Assembly (NCBI RefSeq): GCF_016907815.1
Contig: NZ_JAFBCQ010000001.1
Span: 2,728,001 to 2,792,000, forward strand
DNA: 64,000 nucleotides
Reading direction: 5' to 3'
Source: Microbacterium aurum
GTDB taxonomy: Bacteria; Actinomycetota; Actinomycetes; Actinomycetales; Microbacteriaceae
The notes beneath the pieces are model-generated. The model had not been told where the DNA came from, did not search any database, and was given only the letters and a program-made list of their open reading frames with translations. Of the stretch, positions 21,697 through 31,986 are shown in pieces. Both the position numbers and the translations under genes were made by a program. Every line of letters begins with the position of its first letter. The stretch's first letter is position 1.

Positions 21697-23556
21697 ATGA
21701 CCACCCCCGACTCCCCCGCGCGCGCCGTCGCCGTCAAGAGCACGATCGACGAGTACCTCGCGCGCGCCGACTGGCGCATCAACGCGAATGCGAACCAGGG
21801 GTACTCGCTCGGCGGCATGATCCTCAACTCCGCCGGCAAGCTCATCGCGAACTACTGGCTCGACGAGGTGTACGCCGCCGAGGCGGGAACGGCGCACCGC
21901 GACGGCGACCTCCACATCCACGACCTCGACGTCTTCGCCGGCTACTGCGCCGGCTGGTCGCTGCGGATGGTGCTCGAGCAGGGGTTCAACGGCGTCGCCG
22001 GCAAGATCTCCAGCACTCCCCCGAAGCACCTGTCCAGCGCCCTCGGCCAGCTGGTCAACTTCCTCGGCACCCTCCAGAACGAGTGGGCCGGCGCACAGGC
22101 CTTCAGTTCCTTCGACACCTACCTCGCCCCCTACGTCCGCCTCGACGGCCTCACCGACGCCCAGGTCCACCAGGCGATGCAGGAGTTCGTCTACAACCTC
22201 AACGTCCCCTCCCGCTGGGGGACGCAGACGCCCTTCACCAACCTCACGTTCGACTGGGCCTGCCCCGACGACCTGCGCGACCAGCATCCCCTCGTCGGCT
22301 ATGAGGTGCAGCCGTTCACCTACGGCGACCTCGCGCCGGAGATGGCGATGATCAACCGCGCCTTCATCGACGTCTTGACGGCCGGCGACGCCGACGGGCG
22401 TGCGTTCACGTTCCCCATCCCGACCTACAACATCACGAAGGACTTCGACTGGGACGGCGAGAACGTCGAGGCCCTGTTCGCGATGACCGCCAAGTACGGC
22501 CTGCCGTACTTCCAGAACTTCCTCAACTCCGACCTCGACCCGCACATGATCCGGTCGATGTGCTGCCGCCTGCAGCTCGACCTCACCGAGCTCCTCAAAC
22601 GCGGCAACGGCCTGTTCGGCTCGGCGGAGCAGACCGGCTCCATCGGCGTCGTCACGATCAACTGCGCACGCCTCGGCTTCCTGCACTCCGGGGACGAAAG
22701 CGCCGCCCTCGCCCGCCTGGACGAGCTGCTCGAGATCTCTCGCGACAGCCTCGAAGCCAAGCGCGCCGTCATCTCGCGCCACCTCGCCGGCGGCCTGTTC
22801 CCCTACACGCTGCGCTACCTCGGCACCCTCGACAACCACTTCTCGACGATCGGCGTCAACGGTCTCAACGAGTACGTCCGCAACCTCACCCGCGACGCCG
22901 ACGACATCACGACGGATGCCGGGGCCACCCTCGCGATGCGCCTGCTCGATCACGTGCGCACCCGGATCACGCAGTTCCAGCAGCAGACCGGCCACATGTA
23001 CAACCTGGAGGCGAGCCCCGCCGAAGGCGCCACCTACCGCTTCGCGAAAGAGGACATCGCCCGGTTCACCTCGGGCATGACCGCCCCCGGCGGCATCCGC
23101 CACGCCGGATCGACGGCGAACCCGTATTACACCAACTCCTCCCAGTTGCCCGTGGGCTACACGAGCGACCCGTTCCTGGCCATGGCGATGCAGGAGCCGC
23201 TGCAGCAGAAATACACCGGAGGCACCGTGCAGCACCTGTATCTCGGCGAGGCGATGGAGTCGGCATCCGCCTGCCGCGAACTCGTGCGCCGATCTCTGGA
23301 ACGCTTCCGGCTGCCCTACCTGACGATCACGCCGACGTTCTCGATCTGCCCGCAGCACGGCTACGTCTCCGGCCATCACGAGAGCTGCCCCACGTGCGCC
23401 GCCGCGTGCGAGGTGTGGACGCGGGTGATGGGTTACTTCCGGCCCGTAGCCGGCTTCAACATCGGCAAGAAGGGCGAAGCTCAGGAGCGGAGATACTTCG
23501 TCGCCCCCACCGCGCAGGAGGAGTCATGGTCCGCACCGCTGCAGCCTGTGAGCTGA
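21697..23556 (+). CDS. nrdD: Anaerobic (class III) ribonucleoside-triphosphate reductase
   Basis: A 619-residue glycyl-radical enzyme that reduces NTPs to dNTPs without oxygen. It shows RINANANQGYSLGGMILNSA, HIHDLDVFAGYCAGWSLRMV, the C-terminal zinc site CPQHGYVSGHHESCPTC, and the glycyl-radical loop RVMGYFRPVAGFNIGKKGEA. No N-terminal ATP-cone domain is present, so allosteric activity control may be absent or lie elsewhere. Its end overlaps nrdG, and it lies behind paired NrdR boxes. Confidence 0.95.
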   Translation: MTTPDSPARAVAVKSTIDEYLARADWRINANANQGYSLGGMILNSAGKLIANYWLDEVYAAEAGTAHRDGDLHIHDLDVFAGYCAGWSLRMVLEQGFNGVAGKISSTPPKHLSSALGQLVNFLGTLQNEWAGAQAFSSFDTYLAPYVRLDGLTDAQVHQAMQEFVYNLNVPSRWGTQTPFTNLTFDWACPDDLRDQHPLVGYEVQPFTYGDLAPEMAMINRAFIDVLTAGDADGRAFTFPIPTYNITKDFDWDGENVEALFAMTAKYGLPYFQNFLNSDLDPHMIRSMCCRLQLDLTELLKRGNGLFGSAEQTGSIGVVTINCARLGFLHSGDESAALARLDELLEISRDSLEAKRAVISRHLAGGLFPYTLRYLGTLDNHFSTIGVNGLNEYVRNLTRDADDITTDAGATLAMRLLDHVRTRITQFQQQTGHMYNLEASPAEGATYRFAKEDIARFTSGMTAPGGIRHAGSTANPYYTNSSQLPVGYTSDPFLAMAMQEPLQQKYTGGTVQHLYLGEAMESASACRELVRRSLERFRLPYLTITPTFSICPQHGYVSGHHESCPTCAAACEVWTRVMGYFRPVAGFNIGKKGEAQERRYFVAPTAQEESWSAPLQPVS

Positions 23557-24260
23557 ACATCGCCGGCATCGCGCCGTTCTCGACGGTCGACTGGCCCGAC
23601 ATGATGACCGCGACGGTCTTCCTGCAGGGGTGCCCGTGGAACTGCTTCTACTGCCACAACCCCGCCCTCATCGACCCGAGGGCGGAGGGCGAGGTCACCT
23701 GGAGCGATGTCACGGACCTCCTCTGCGACCGCATCGGCCTGCTCGACGCGGTCGTCTTCTCCGGCGGCGAGCCGACGATGCAGCGGGCCCTGATCCCGGC
23801 GATGCGGATGGTGCGGGCGCTCGGGTTCCTGGTGGGCCTGCACACCGGCGGCGCCTACCCGGGGCTCCTCGCCCGCGCGCTGCCGCACGTGGACTGGGTG
23901 GGCCTGGACATCAAGGCCCTGCCGTCCGGCTACGCCCAGGTCACCGGCCGCGCGCCCAGCGCCGACGCCGCCTGGCGCTCGCTCGAGCTGGTGCTCGGCA
24001 ACCGCGTGCTGCGCGCCGGCAGCGACCGGCCGCTCGACATCGAGGTGCGCACGACCGTGCACCCCGCCGCGATCGACGACGACGGCCTGCGCGAGCTCGG
24101 CTGCCGCCTCGCCGACGCCGGCGTGGACTGCTGGGCGGTGCAGCGGTTCCGCGAGACGGGCACCCGGCATCCGCTCCCCCGCGTCGGGGACGCCGAGGCG
24201 GCACCGCTCCGGCTCGACGACCTCCCCGTCGAGCGGTTCGCGAGTCTCGTCGTGCGCTGA
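23526..24260 (+). CDS. nrdG: Anaerobic ribonucleotide reductase-activating protein
   Basis: A 244-residue radical SAM protein. The CxxxCxxC cluster motif is in LQGCPWNCFYCHNPALIDP and the SAM-binding strand in VVFSGGEPTMQRALIPAM. The ATG at 23526 is preceded by GGAGGAG inside nrdD, giving a 31-bp overlap and coupled translation. It generates the glycyl radical on NrdD. Confidence 0.94.
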   Translation: MVRTAAACELNIAGIAPFSTVDWPDMMTATVFLQGCPWNCFYCHNPALIDPRAEGEVTWSDVTDLLCDRIGLLDAVVFSGGEPTMQRALIPAMRMVRALGFLVGLHTGGAYPGLLARALPHVDWVGLDIKALPSGYAQVTGRAPSADAAWRSLELVLGNRVLRAGSDRPLDIEVRTTVHPAAIDDDGLRELGCRLADAGVDCWAVQRFRETGTRHPLPRVGDAEAAPLRLDDLPVERFASLVVR

Positions 24261-24289
24261 GCAACCACTTCCGCGCCGCCGCGGCCGGG

Positions 24290-25825
24290 TCAGCGCTGGC
24301 GGCGCTCGCGCACCCGCACGTTCGTCACGATCGGCGTGCCCTCGAAACCGAAGATCTCGCGCAGGCGCCGCTGAATGAACCGGCGGTAGCCGGGGTCGAG
24401 GAACCCGGTCGTGAACAGCACGAACGTCGGCGGGCGGGTCGAGGCCTGCGTGCCGAAGAGGATGCGGGGCTGCTTGCCGCCGCGCAACGGGTGCGGGTGC
24501 TCGGCGACGAGCTCCGCGAGGAACGCGTTGAACTTGCCGGTGGAGATCCGCTGATCCCACGACTCCAGCGCCGTCTCGAGCGCCGGCACGAGCTTGTCGA
24601 GGTGACGCCCGGTGCGTGCGGAGATGTTGACGCGCGGCGCCCACGTCACGTGCGCGAGGTCCTGCTCGATCTCGCGTTCGAGGTAGCGACGCCGATCGGC
24701 GTTCTCCATGTCGTCGTCGTTCAGGCGGTCCCACTTGTTGAACGCCAGCACGAGCGCGCGGCCCGACTCGAGAACGAGGTCGATGATGTTGAGGTCCTGC
24801 ACGCTGATCGACTCCGACACGTCGAGGACGACGACGGCGACCTCGGCCTTCTCGAGCGCCGCCGAGGTCCGCAGCGACGCGTAGAAGTCGGCGCCCTGCT
24901 GCAGATGCACGCGGCGACGGATGCCGGCGGTGTCGACGAACCGCCACAGCTTGCCGCCGAGCTCCACGATCTCGTCGACCGGGTCGCGGGTCGTGCCGGC
25001 GAGCTCGTTGACGACGACCCGTTCCTCGCCCGCGGCCTTGTTCAGCAGCGACGACTTGCCGACGTTCGGGCGGCCGAGGATGGCGACACGGCGGGGGCCG
25101 CCGAGCTCGGCCTTCGCCACGGCGGAGACCTCCGGCAGCACCTTCATGACCTCGTCGAGCAGGTCCGCGACGCCGCGGCCGTGGATCGCCGAGACAGGGT
25201 GCGGCTCGCCGAGACCCAGGTTCCACAGTGCCGCCGCCTCGGGCTCCTGCCGGGCGTCATCGATCTTGTTGGCGACGAGGAAGACCGGCTTGTCTGTCTT
25301 GCGCAGGAGCTTCACGACGGCCTCGTCGGTCGCCGTCGCGCCGACCATGGCGTCGACGACGAACAGCACGACGTCGCACAGCTCGATGGCGACCTCGGCC
25401 TGCGCCGCGACGGAGCGGTCGATGCCGCGCGCGTCGGGCTCCCAGCCGCCGGTGTCGACGAGCGAGAACCGGCGGTCCATCCACTCCGCCTTGTACGTCA
25501 CCCGGTCGCGGGTGACGCCGGGGGTGTCCTCCACGACGGCTTCGCGGCGGCCGAGGATCCGGTTGACCAGCTGGGACTTGCCGACGTTCGGCCGCCCCAC
25601 GATCGCGACGACGGGGAGCGCCGGCAGGGTCTGCACGACCTCGCCGCCGGCCGTGAAGCCGGCGAGCAGCTCGTCGTCCTCCTCATCGAGCTCGTAGTCC
25701 GACAGCGACGCGCGCAGCGCGACGGCACGCTGATCGGCCAGCTCCTCGTCGAGGTTGGCGAGCTTCTCCTCGAGCTGGTCGGGGCCGGCTTCGTACTCGG
25801 CGTCGTCGTGCGTGTTGGCGCTCAT
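24290..25825 (-). CDS. der: Ribosome biogenesis GTPase Der (EngA)
   Basis: A 511-residue protein with tandem G domains: first P-loop [16 protein letters not shown], second [16 protein letters not shown], and a C-terminal KH-like domain ending [18 protein letters not shown]. An acidic extension of about 70 residues precedes the first domain, usual for actinobacterial Der. The start ATG at 25825 follows cmk by 11 bp. It acts in 50S subunit assembly. Confidence 0.96.
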   Translation of the reverse strand: MSANTHDDAEYEAGPDQLEEKLANLDEELADQRAVALRASLSDYELDEEDDELLAGFTAGGEVVQTLPALPVVAIVGRPNVGKSQLVNRILGRREAVVEDTPGVTRDRVTYKAEWMDRRFSLVDTGGWEPDARGIDRSVAAQAEVAIELCDVVLFVVDAMVGATATDEAVVKLLRKTDKPVFLVANKIDDARQEPEAAALWNLGLGEPHPVSAIHGRGVADLLDEVMKVLPEVSAVAKAELGGPRRVAILGRPNVGKSSLLNKAAGEERVVVNELAGTTRDPVDEIVELGGKLWRFVDTAGIRRRVHLQQGADFYASLRTSAALEKAEVAVVVLDVSESISVQDLNIIDLVLESGRALVLAFNKWDRLNDDDMENADRRRYLEREIEQDLAHVTWAPRVNISARTGRHLDKLVPALETALESWDQRISTGKFNAFLAELVAEHPHPLRGGKQPRILFGTQASTRPPTFVLFTTGFLDPGYRRFIQRRLREIFGFEGTPIVTNVRVRERRQR

Positions 25826-25836
25826 CTGCGCTCCCG

Positions 25837-26535
25837 TCAGTGGATGTTCCCCGCGGCGACGACGTCGAGGACGGCGGCCACGGTCTGTGCGAAATCGAGG
25901 TGGGTCGAGTCGACCACCGTCACGCCGTCCGCGGCGGTGAGGAAGTCGACGACGGTGCTGTCCGCGGCATCCCGCCGGTGCAGCGCCTCGGCGACCGCGG
26001 CGGCGTCGTGCGACGTGAGCTCGGCGCTGCGGCGGGCCGCGCGCACCTCGGCAGCGGCGGTGAGGAGGATCCGCGCCGGCGCGTCGGGGGCGACGACGGT
26101 CGTGATGTCGCGCCCCTCCACGACGACGCCCGGCAGTCCCGATTCCGCCACGAGCGCCCGGAACAGCTCGGTCACCTGCGCGCGCACCGCGGGCACACGC
26201 GCGACGCCGCTGACGGCGTCGGACACCCGCGGCTCGCGGATCGCGTCCGTCACATCCGTCTCCCCGACCCGCACCCAGTAGTCGTCGGGGTCGAGCGAGA
26301 TGGCGTAGCGGAACTCCGCCGCAGCGGCGAGGACGGCGCCCGGGTCGGCGGTGTCGGCATCCTGCGCCAGCGCGTGCCACGCAAGGGCGCGGTAAGCGGC
26401 GCCGGTGTCGAGATAGCCGTAGCCGAGCTCGCGCGCGACCTGCTTGGAGACGCTCGACTTGCCCGAGCCGGCGGGGCCGTCGATGGCGATGGTGACCGGC
26501 GCGGCACCGGTCTCGGCAGATGACGAAAGGCTCAT
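25837..26535 (-). CDS. cmk: Cytidylate kinase
   Basis: A 232-residue protein. The P-loop is [40 protein letters not shown] and [20 protein letters not shown] match CMP kinases, and [10 protein letters not shown] covers the lid. It phosphorylates (d)CMP. Its ATG overlaps the tyrA stop (ATGA), and der follows. Confidence 0.95.
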   Translation of the reverse strand: MSLSSSAETGAAPVTIAIDGPAGSGKSSVSKQVARELGYGYLDTGAAYRALAWHALAQDADTADPGAVLAAAAEFRYAISLDPDDYWVRVGETDVTDAIREPRVSDAVSGVARVPAVRAQVTELFRALVAESGLPGVVVEGRDITTVVAPDAPARILLTAAAEVRAARRSAELTSHDAAAVAEALHRRDAADSTVVDFLTAADGVTVVDSTHLDFAQTVAAVLDVVAAGNIH

Positions 26536-27653
26536 GAGGGGATGCTCGCGATCTTCCAGCCGCGCTCGGCGAGGCCTTCTTCGGCGTGGCGGAGCACGCT
26601 CGGGGTGACGCTGATCTCGGCGAGGCCGAACTGGGCACCCGGGGAGTGCTCGAGCCGCAGGTCCTCGACGTTGACGCCGAGCTCGCCCAGCTCGCCGAAC
26701 AGGCGGCCGAGCTGACCGGGCGTGTCGTCGACCATGACCACGAGGCTCTCGAAGCGACGGTTCTGCCCGTGCTTGCCGGGCAGCCGCTCCACGCCGTCGT
26801 TGCCGCGGCGGATCGTGTCGGCGACGGCGCGGCGGGCGCCGGGCCGCTCCGGCGCGCGAAGCGCGTCGGCGACGGCGCGCAGGTCGTCCGCGAGCGCGTC
26901 GAGCACGTCGACGACCGGCGCGGCGTTCGCGCCGAGGATCTGCACCCACAGTTCGGGGGCGGACGCGGCGATGCGCGTCGTGTCGCGCACCCCCTGACCC
27001 GCGAGCCGCAGCGACCCGTCGGGCGCGTCGACGAACCGCCCGGCCAGGAGCGAGGCCACCAGCTGCGGCACGTGCGAGACGAGCGCGACGGCGCGGTCGT
27101 GCTCCTCGGGCGTCATCTCGATGGGCGTCGCCCCGAGGTCGAGCGCGAGTCCTTCGACGAGGGCGAGGTCGGATGCCGGGGTCTCCCCGTCGCGGCAGAC
27201 CACCCACGGCCGGCCGACGAAGATGTCGGCGCGGGCGGAGATCGCCCCGCCGCGCTCGCGACCGGCCAGCGGATGCGAGCCGATGTAGTGGGTGAGGTCG
27301 ACCCCGCGGGCGCGCAGTTCGTGCAGCGGCTCGAGCTTCACGCTCGCGACGTCGGTCACGACGGCGCCGGGGTAGGACGCCAGCTCGCGCTCGACGACGT
27401 CGGCGACGACATCGGGGGGCGTCGCGACGACGATGAGTCCCGGCCGGTCATCGTCCGCGGCGGCACGCCCGGCACCGTAGTCGATCGCCAGGCGCAGCTG
27501 CGCGGGCGAAGCGTCGGCGAGGACGACGTCGACGCCGAGGCCGCGCAGCGCATGGCCGATGCTCGACCCGAGCAGGCCGGCTCCGACGACGCGCACCGTC
27601 CCCGACGTGCGCGCGGCGCGCGGACGCGCCTCGGCGGCGGTGGTATCGGTCAC
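26532..27653 (-). CDS. tyrA: Prephenate dehydrogenase
   Basis: A 373-residue protein (GTG start). An N-terminal NAD-binding fold shows [20 protein letters not shown]; the substrate region has [22 protein letters not shown]-terminal ACT domain ([20 protein letters not shown]) suggests tyrosine feedback. It converts prephenate to 4-hydroxyphenylpyruvate in tyrosine synthesis. The gene sits between rluB and cmk, a standard actinobacterial arrangement. Confidence 0.93.
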   Translation of the reverse strand: MTDTTAAEARPRAARTSGTVRVVGAGLLGSSIGHALRGLGVDVVLADASPAQLRLAIDYGAGRAAADDDRPGLIVVATPPDVVADVVERELASYPGAVVTDVASVKLEPLHELRARGVDLTHYIGSHPLAGRERGGAISARADIFVGRPWVVCRDGETPASDLALVEGLALDLGATPIEMTPEEHDRAVALVSHVPQLVASLLAGRFVDAPDGSLRLAGQGVRDTTRIAASAPELWVQILGANAAPVVDVLDALADDLRAVADALRAPERPGARRAVADTIRRGNDGVERLPGKHGQNRRFESLVVMVDDTPGQLGRLFGELGELGVNVEDLRLEHSPGAQFGLAEISVTPSVLRHAEEGLAERGWKIASIPS

Positions 27654-27661
27654 GGCGTCAC

Positions 27662-28435
27662 TCAGTCATGCTCGGGGTCGGGGGTGCTGCGGCGCGCGAT
27701 CGTCAGCAGCGCACCGCGTTCCACTGTAGTCAACTCGCGTGCGCGCCCCGCCGGGAGGGTTCCCAGGTGCAGGGGGCCGAACTGGCGCCGCACGAGGTCG
27801 ACGACAGGGTGGCCGACCTCGGCCATCATGCGGCGCACGATCCGGTTGCGGCCGGAGTGCAGCGTGAGCTCGACGAGACTCGTCCCGCCCTCCGTGCCGA
27901 GCAGCCGCGCCTTGTCGGCGGCGATCGGCCCGTCCTCCAGCTCGACGCCCTTCACCAGTCGTGCGATCGTCTGCGCCGTCACACGCCCGTCGACCTTCGC
28001 GATGTACACCTTCGTCACCCCGAACGAGGGGTGGGCGAGCACGTGCGCGAGGTCGCCGTCGTTCGTCAGCACGAGCAGGCCGCTGGTCTCGGCATCCAGC
28101 CGCCCCACGTTGTAGAGCCGCTCCGGCCACTCCCGCGTGTAGCGGCGCAGGTCGGGGCGGCCCTGCTCGTCCTTCATCGACGACACGACGCCCGTCGGCT
28201 TGTTCAGCATGATGTAGCGCTTGGTGGCGTCGAGCTGGATCGCGGTGCCGTCGACGTCGACGAGGTCGGATGCCGGGTCGATGCGCGTGCCGAGCTCGGT
28301 GACGACCTGCCCGTTCACGCGCACGCGCCCCTCGACGATGTACTGCTCGCAGACGCGGCGCGAGGCGACCCCGGCGTTCGCGAGCACCTTCTGCAGCCGG
28401 ACGCCCTCGGCATCCGCCGGATTCTGCGCGCTCAT
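27662..28435 (-). CDS. rluB: Pseudouridine synthase, RluB/RsuA family
   Basis: A 257-residue protein. An S4 domain lies at the N-terminus (RLQKVLANAGVASRRVCEQY) and the catalytic domain carries NVGRLDAETSGLLVLTNDGD with the active-site Asp. TLHSGRNRIVRRMMAEVGHP is the conserved C-terminal motif. Acts on 23S rRNA. Its start overlaps the scpB stop (ATGA). Confidence 0.94.
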   Translation of the reverse strand: MSAQNPADAEGVRLQKVLANAGVASRRVCEQYIVEGRVRVNGQVVTELGTRIDPASDLVDVDGTAIQLDATKRYIMLNKPTGVVSSMKDEQGRPDLRRYTREWPERLYNVGRLDAETSGLLVLTNDGDLAHVLAHPSFGVTKVYIAKVDGRVTAQTIARLVKGVELEDGPIAADKARLLGTEGGTSLVELTLHSGRNRIVRRMMAEVGHPVVDLVRRQFGPLHLGTLPAGRARELTTVERGALLTIARRSTPDPEHD

Positions 28436-29043
28436 CGGAGGGTCTCCGCGTCGAAGCCGTCCGACCCGTCGTCGAGCAGCGGCGAGATGTGCGGCAGCTC
28501 GTCGAGCGAGTTGATGCCGAGGTTCACCAGCAGCGCGTCGGTCGTGCCGTAGTTGATGGCGCCGGTCTCCGGATCGGTGAACAGCTCGGTGATGAGACCG
28601 CGGGCGACGAGCGTGCGGACGACGGAGTCGACGTTGACGGCCCGGATGGAGGCGACCTGGCTGCGGGTGACGGGCTGCTTGTAGGCGATGACCGCAAGGG
28701 TCTCCAGCGCCGCCTGCGAAAGCCGGCTGGGGGCCTGCGCGTTCACGAACTCGCTCACGAGATCGTCGTGCTCCTCCCGCACGTAGAGCCGCCAGCCGCC
28801 GCCCACCTCGCGCAGCTCGAACCCGCGGCGCGGACCGCCGGTCTCGCCGTCGTAGTCGGCGACGAGCCCCGCGACGGCCTGGCGCACGGCGGGCACCGGC
28901 GAGCCGACCGCGGCGGCGAGCGCCACGAGGCTCTGCGGCTCGTCGACGACCAGCAGGATCGCCTCCAGCCGCCGGGCGATGTCGACGGGCTCCTGCGAGC
29001 GCGGCGGGGTGTCGTCGGCGATGTCGGTGACGTCAGCGGTCAT
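28432..29043 (-). CDS. scpB: Segregation and condensation protein B
   Basis: A 203-residue protein with two winged-helix domains: ARRLEAILLVVDEPQSLVAL and LSQAALETLAVIAYKQPVTR, then NVDSVVRTLVARGLITE. It is a subunit of the Smc-ScpAB condensin. It overlaps scpA by 11 bp and rluB by 4 bp. Confidence 0.94.
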   Translation of the reverse strand: MTADVTDIADDTPPRSQEPVDIARRLEAILLVVDEPQSLVALAAAVGSPVPAVRQAVAGLVADYDGETGGPRRGFELREVGGGWRLYVREEHDDLVSEFVNAQAPSRLSQAALETLAVIAYKQPVTRSQVASIRAVNVDSVVRTLVARGLITELFTDPETGAINYGTTDALLVNLGINSLDELPHISPLLDDGSDGFDAETLR

Positions 29044-29914
29044 AGTCGGCTCCCAGGGTGGCGAGGTTCTCTTCGGACCAGCGCTCGGCGGTCCAGCGCA
29101 GGGTCAGCTCGCCGAGCGGCTCGAGCTGCTCGAACGAGAGGGCGGCGTGGCGGTAGAGCTCCAGCACGGCGAGGAACCGGGCCACGACGACGCCGGTCTG
29201 CGTCACCCCGGCGACGAGCTCGCGGAAGTTCAGCGTCCCCGCGTCGCGCAGCAGCGTCACGACGACGGCCGCCTGCTCGCGGATCGACACGAGCGGCGCG
29301 TGCAGATGGTCCAGCCCGACATGCGGGATCTCCTTGGGAGCGAAGGCGAGCATCGCGAGCGCGGCGAAGTCCTCCTTCGACAGCGTCCAGACGAGCTCGG
29401 GCACGGCCGTGCGGTACTTCTCGTCGAGGCGGACCGAGCGCACGTGGCGGCGGTCTTCGCGGCGGAGGCTCCGCTCGAACCAGGCCGACACCTCCTTGAA
29501 CGCGCGGTACTGCAGCAGCCGCGCGAACAGCAGGTCGCGCGCCTCGAGGAGGGCGACCGACTCGGCATCCACCAGCTCTCCCTGCGGCAGCAGCCCCGCC
29601 ACCTTCATGTCGAGGAGGGTCGCCGCCACGACGAGGAACTCGGATGCCTGTTCCAGCTCCTCCTCGGCATCCAGGCCCTTCAGGTACGAGATGAACTCGT
29701 CGGTGACTTTGCTGAGCGCGATCTCGGTGATGTCGAGCTCGTGCTTGCCGAGCAGGGTCAGCAGCAGGTCGAACGGACCGTCGAAGTTGCCGAGCGAGAC
29801 GCGAAACCCCTCGGCGGGCTCGGGGGTCGGGATGGCGGGCTCGTGCGCCGGGCGAGCCGGCTCGGACGCCTCGTCGGCCGTTGCGGGTGCCGAAGGATCA
29901 GGCGACGGCGCCAC
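29033..29914 (-). CDS. scpA: Segregation and condensation protein A (kleisin)
   Basis: A 293-residue protein (GTG start). After a Pro/Ala-rich N-terminus comes FRVSLGNFDGPFDLLLTLLG and KHELDITEIALSKVTDEFIS, the ScpA signature; the C-terminus is a winged helix (FLAVLELYRHAALSFEQLEP). It bridges the Smc heads with ScpB. It overlaps the parA end by 17 bp, implying coupled translation. Confidence 0.94.
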   Translation of the reverse strand: MAPSPDPSAPATADEASEPARPAHEPAIPTPEPAEGFRVSLGNFDGPFDLLLTLLGKHELDITEIALSKVTDEFISYLKGLDAEEELEQASEFLVVAATLLDMKVAGLLPQGELVDAESVALLEARDLLFARLLQYRAFKEVSAWFERSLRREDRRHVRSVRLDEKYRTAVPELVWTLSKEDFAALAMLAFAPKEIPHVGLDHLHAPLVSIREQAAVVVTLLRDAGTLNFRELVAGVTQTGVVVARFLAVLELYRHAALSFEQLEPLGELTLRWTAERWSEENLATLGADYDR

Positions 29915-30782
29915 GGGCGACCAGCTCCCGCGCCAGCCGCAGGTAGGCCTGGGCCGCGGCGTGCTCCGGCGCGAACGTCGTGATGGGAACGCCCGAGACC
30001 GAGGCGTCGGGGAATTTCACCGTCCGCCCGATGACCGTCTCCAGCACGTCGTCGCCGAACGCCTCCACGACTCGCTCCAGCACCTCGCGGGAGTGCAGCG
30101 TGCGGGGGTCGTACATCGTGGCGAGGACGCCGTCGAGCTCGATCGACGGGTTCAGCCGGTCGCGCACCTTGTCGATCGTCTCGATCAGCAGCGCCACGCC
30201 GCGCAGCGCGAAGAACTCGCACTCCAGCGGGATGAGCACGCCGTGGCTCGCGGTGAGCGCGTTGACGGTCAGCAGGCCGAGGGAGGGCTGGCAGTCGACG
30301 AGGATGACGTCGTACTCCCCCGCGACCTTGCGCAGCACGCGCGCGAGGATCGTCTCGCGGGCGACCTCGTTCACGAGGTGCACCTCGGCGGCGGAGAGGT
30401 CGATGTTGGCGGGGATGGCGTCGAGGCCCTCGACCGAGGTGTGCACGATCACCTCGTGCGGGTCGCGCTTGGTGTCCAGCAGCAGGTCGTAGATCGTCGG
30501 GATGTCGTGCGTCGCGATGCCGAGGCCGGCCGACAGCGCGCCCTGCGGATCGAAGTCGACGGCGAGCACCTTGCGCCCGTACTGCGCGAGGGAGGCGGCC
30601 AGGTTGATGGTCGTGGTCGTCTTGCCGACGCCGCCCTTCTGGTTGCAGAGGGCGATGATGCGCGCGGGGCCGTGGGCCGACAGCGGCGGCGGGGTCGGGA
30701 AGCCGTGATAGGGCCGGCCTGTGGGCCCCATCGGGATGTCTTCCGAGGAGGCCTTCTTCGTCCCCCGCGCCTTGTCCGTCAC
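29898..30782 (-). CDS. parA: ParA family chromosome-partitioning ATPase
   Basis: A 294-residue protein. The GTG at 30782 is preferred because AGGAG lies 5 nt upstream; a GTG two codons earlier is possible. The deviant Walker A is IIALCNQKGGVGKTTTTINL, Walker A' VDFDPQGALSAGLGI, Walker B VILVDCQPSLGLLTVNAL. Being upstream of scpAB and without parB, this is the second, scp-linked ParA found in many Actinobacteria, not the parAB pair near oriC. Confidence 0.92.
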   Translation of the reverse strand: MTDKARGTKKASSEDIPMGPTGRPYHGFPTPPPLSAHGPARIIALCNQKGGVGKTTTTINLAASLAQYGRKVLAVDFDPQGALSAGLGIATHDIPTIYDLLLDTKRDPHEVIVHTSVEGLDAIPANIDLSAAEVHLVNEVARETILARVLRKVAGEYDVILVDCQPSLGLLTVNALTASHGVLIPLECEFFALRGVALLIETIDKVRDRLNPSIELDGVLATMYDPRTLHSREVLERVVEAFGDDVLETVIGRTVKFPDASVSGVPITTFAPEHAAAQAYLRLARELVARGAVA

Positions 30783-30902
30783 CGACACTCCTGCCTTCTT
30801 TCGCGTCTGACCGATTCTCGCACAGCGGCCGGGCCGTGCTCGGCCGGACGCGCGGCGGAGCACCCGAGCGACGCGCGCGGGACCTGCGCGGCACCAGCGG
30901 GC

Positions 30903-31985
30903 TCAGCGGCCGATGTCGCGGAGGGTGTCCGCGTCGGCGAGGCCCGCGTGCAGCCTCCCGCCGGCGATGAGGGTGGGGATCGCGACGGTCTGGATGTCGT
31001 CCTCGACGACGCGACGCGTGTGCGCGAGGGTCTCGGCGACGGCGTCGGATGCCGCGAGCCGGTCGATCGCCGTGACCTCCGCGTCCGTGTAGCCGGCGTC
31101 GCGGAGCCAGTCCTGCAGCCGGGCGCGGGCGTCGTCGGCATCCGCCTCGTTCATCCACTCCTGCCAGCCGGTGCCCGCCGCGTTCTGGCCCGTGAACAGC
31201 TGCTCGAGGATGTACCAGTCGCCGGTGGTGCCGGACAGTCCCGCGCGCTCGGCCTCGAAGGCCTGCGTCGCGGCGAGGTAGGACGCGACGAGCGGCGAGT
31301 TGGGGAACTTCGATCCGAACCCCGACGAGATCGGGTAGGCGAGGTAGGTCACGTTGTGGGTGTCGGCGAAGCCGGACTCCTCGATGTTGCGGAACAGCTC
31401 GGCGCAGAACCGGCAGCCCGGGTCGAGCACCTCGAGAGCGACCGGCAGGCCGTCCCGGTAGCCGCCGAGGTACGTCGCGTTCGCGGCGGTGTACTCCGCG
31501 GCATCCCACGTCTTCAGTCGACTCGGGATCGCGGCGATGGTCTGCCCGACCGAGCCGAACTCGTTGCCGAACGCACCGAGCACGTCGCCGCGGCCGATCG
31601 ACTCCCAGAATCCCGGCGTCTCACTGCCGATGGAGCACGCCTCGGCGGCGAGCGCGCACGATTGGGTGTCCTGCTTGTCGCACGTGCCGTAGACGAAGAG
31701 GTTCAGGCCGGAGCGGCCGAGCAGGTACAGGCTCACGATCAGCGAGAGCACCATGACCCACGCGACGACCTCGATCGCGATGCTCGCGGGCTTGACCAGT
31801 GCGGGCGCCCGCACGGCGAGCGGAGCGAGCAGGGAGCTCTTCACGTCGTCGCGGAACGAGGTGTCGCACGGACGGAGCGTCACACGGCGGGCGAAGCAGC
31901 CCCACGCACGTCCCAGAAGCCGGCGGTACTTCGCCGACACCGCGGACAGCACGAGCACCACGACGAAGGCGACGATGCAGACCAT
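30903..31985 (-). CDS. Membrane-anchored thioredoxin/DsbA-like protein
   Basis: A 360-residue protein with an N-terminal membrane helix (MVCIVAFVVVLVLSAVSAKY), a second at about residues 69-90 (IAIEVVAWVMVLSLIVSLYL), then an exposed domain. LEVLDPGCRFCAELFRNIEE holds a CxxC redox pair after a thioredoxin-fold strand, and VAIPTLIAGGRLHAGLADAD has the cis-Pro loop. Cysteines near residues 100-120 (GTCDKQDTQSCALAAEACSI) may form extra disulfides. It starts 1 bp after the stop of the SufS-like gene, implying shared expression. No VKOR domain is seen. Confidence 0.78.
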   Translation of the reverse strand: MVCIVAFVVVLVLSAVSAKYRRLLGRAWGCFARRVTLRPCDTSFRDDVKSSLLAPLAVRAPALVKPASIAIEVVAWVMVLSLIVSLYLLGRSGLNLFVYGTCDKQDTQSCALAAEACSIGSETPGFWESIGRGDVLGAFGNEFGSVGQTIAAIPSRLKTWDAAEYTAANATYLGGYRDGLPVALEVLDPGCRFCAELFRNIEESGFADTHNVTYLAYPISSGFGSKFPNSPLVASYLAATQAFEAERAGLSGTTGDWYILEQLFTGQNAAGTGWQEWMNEADADDARARLQDWLRDAGYTDAEVTAIDRLAASDAVAETLAHTRRVVEDDIQTVAIPTLIAGGRLHAGLADADTLRDIGR

Positions 31986-31986
31986 G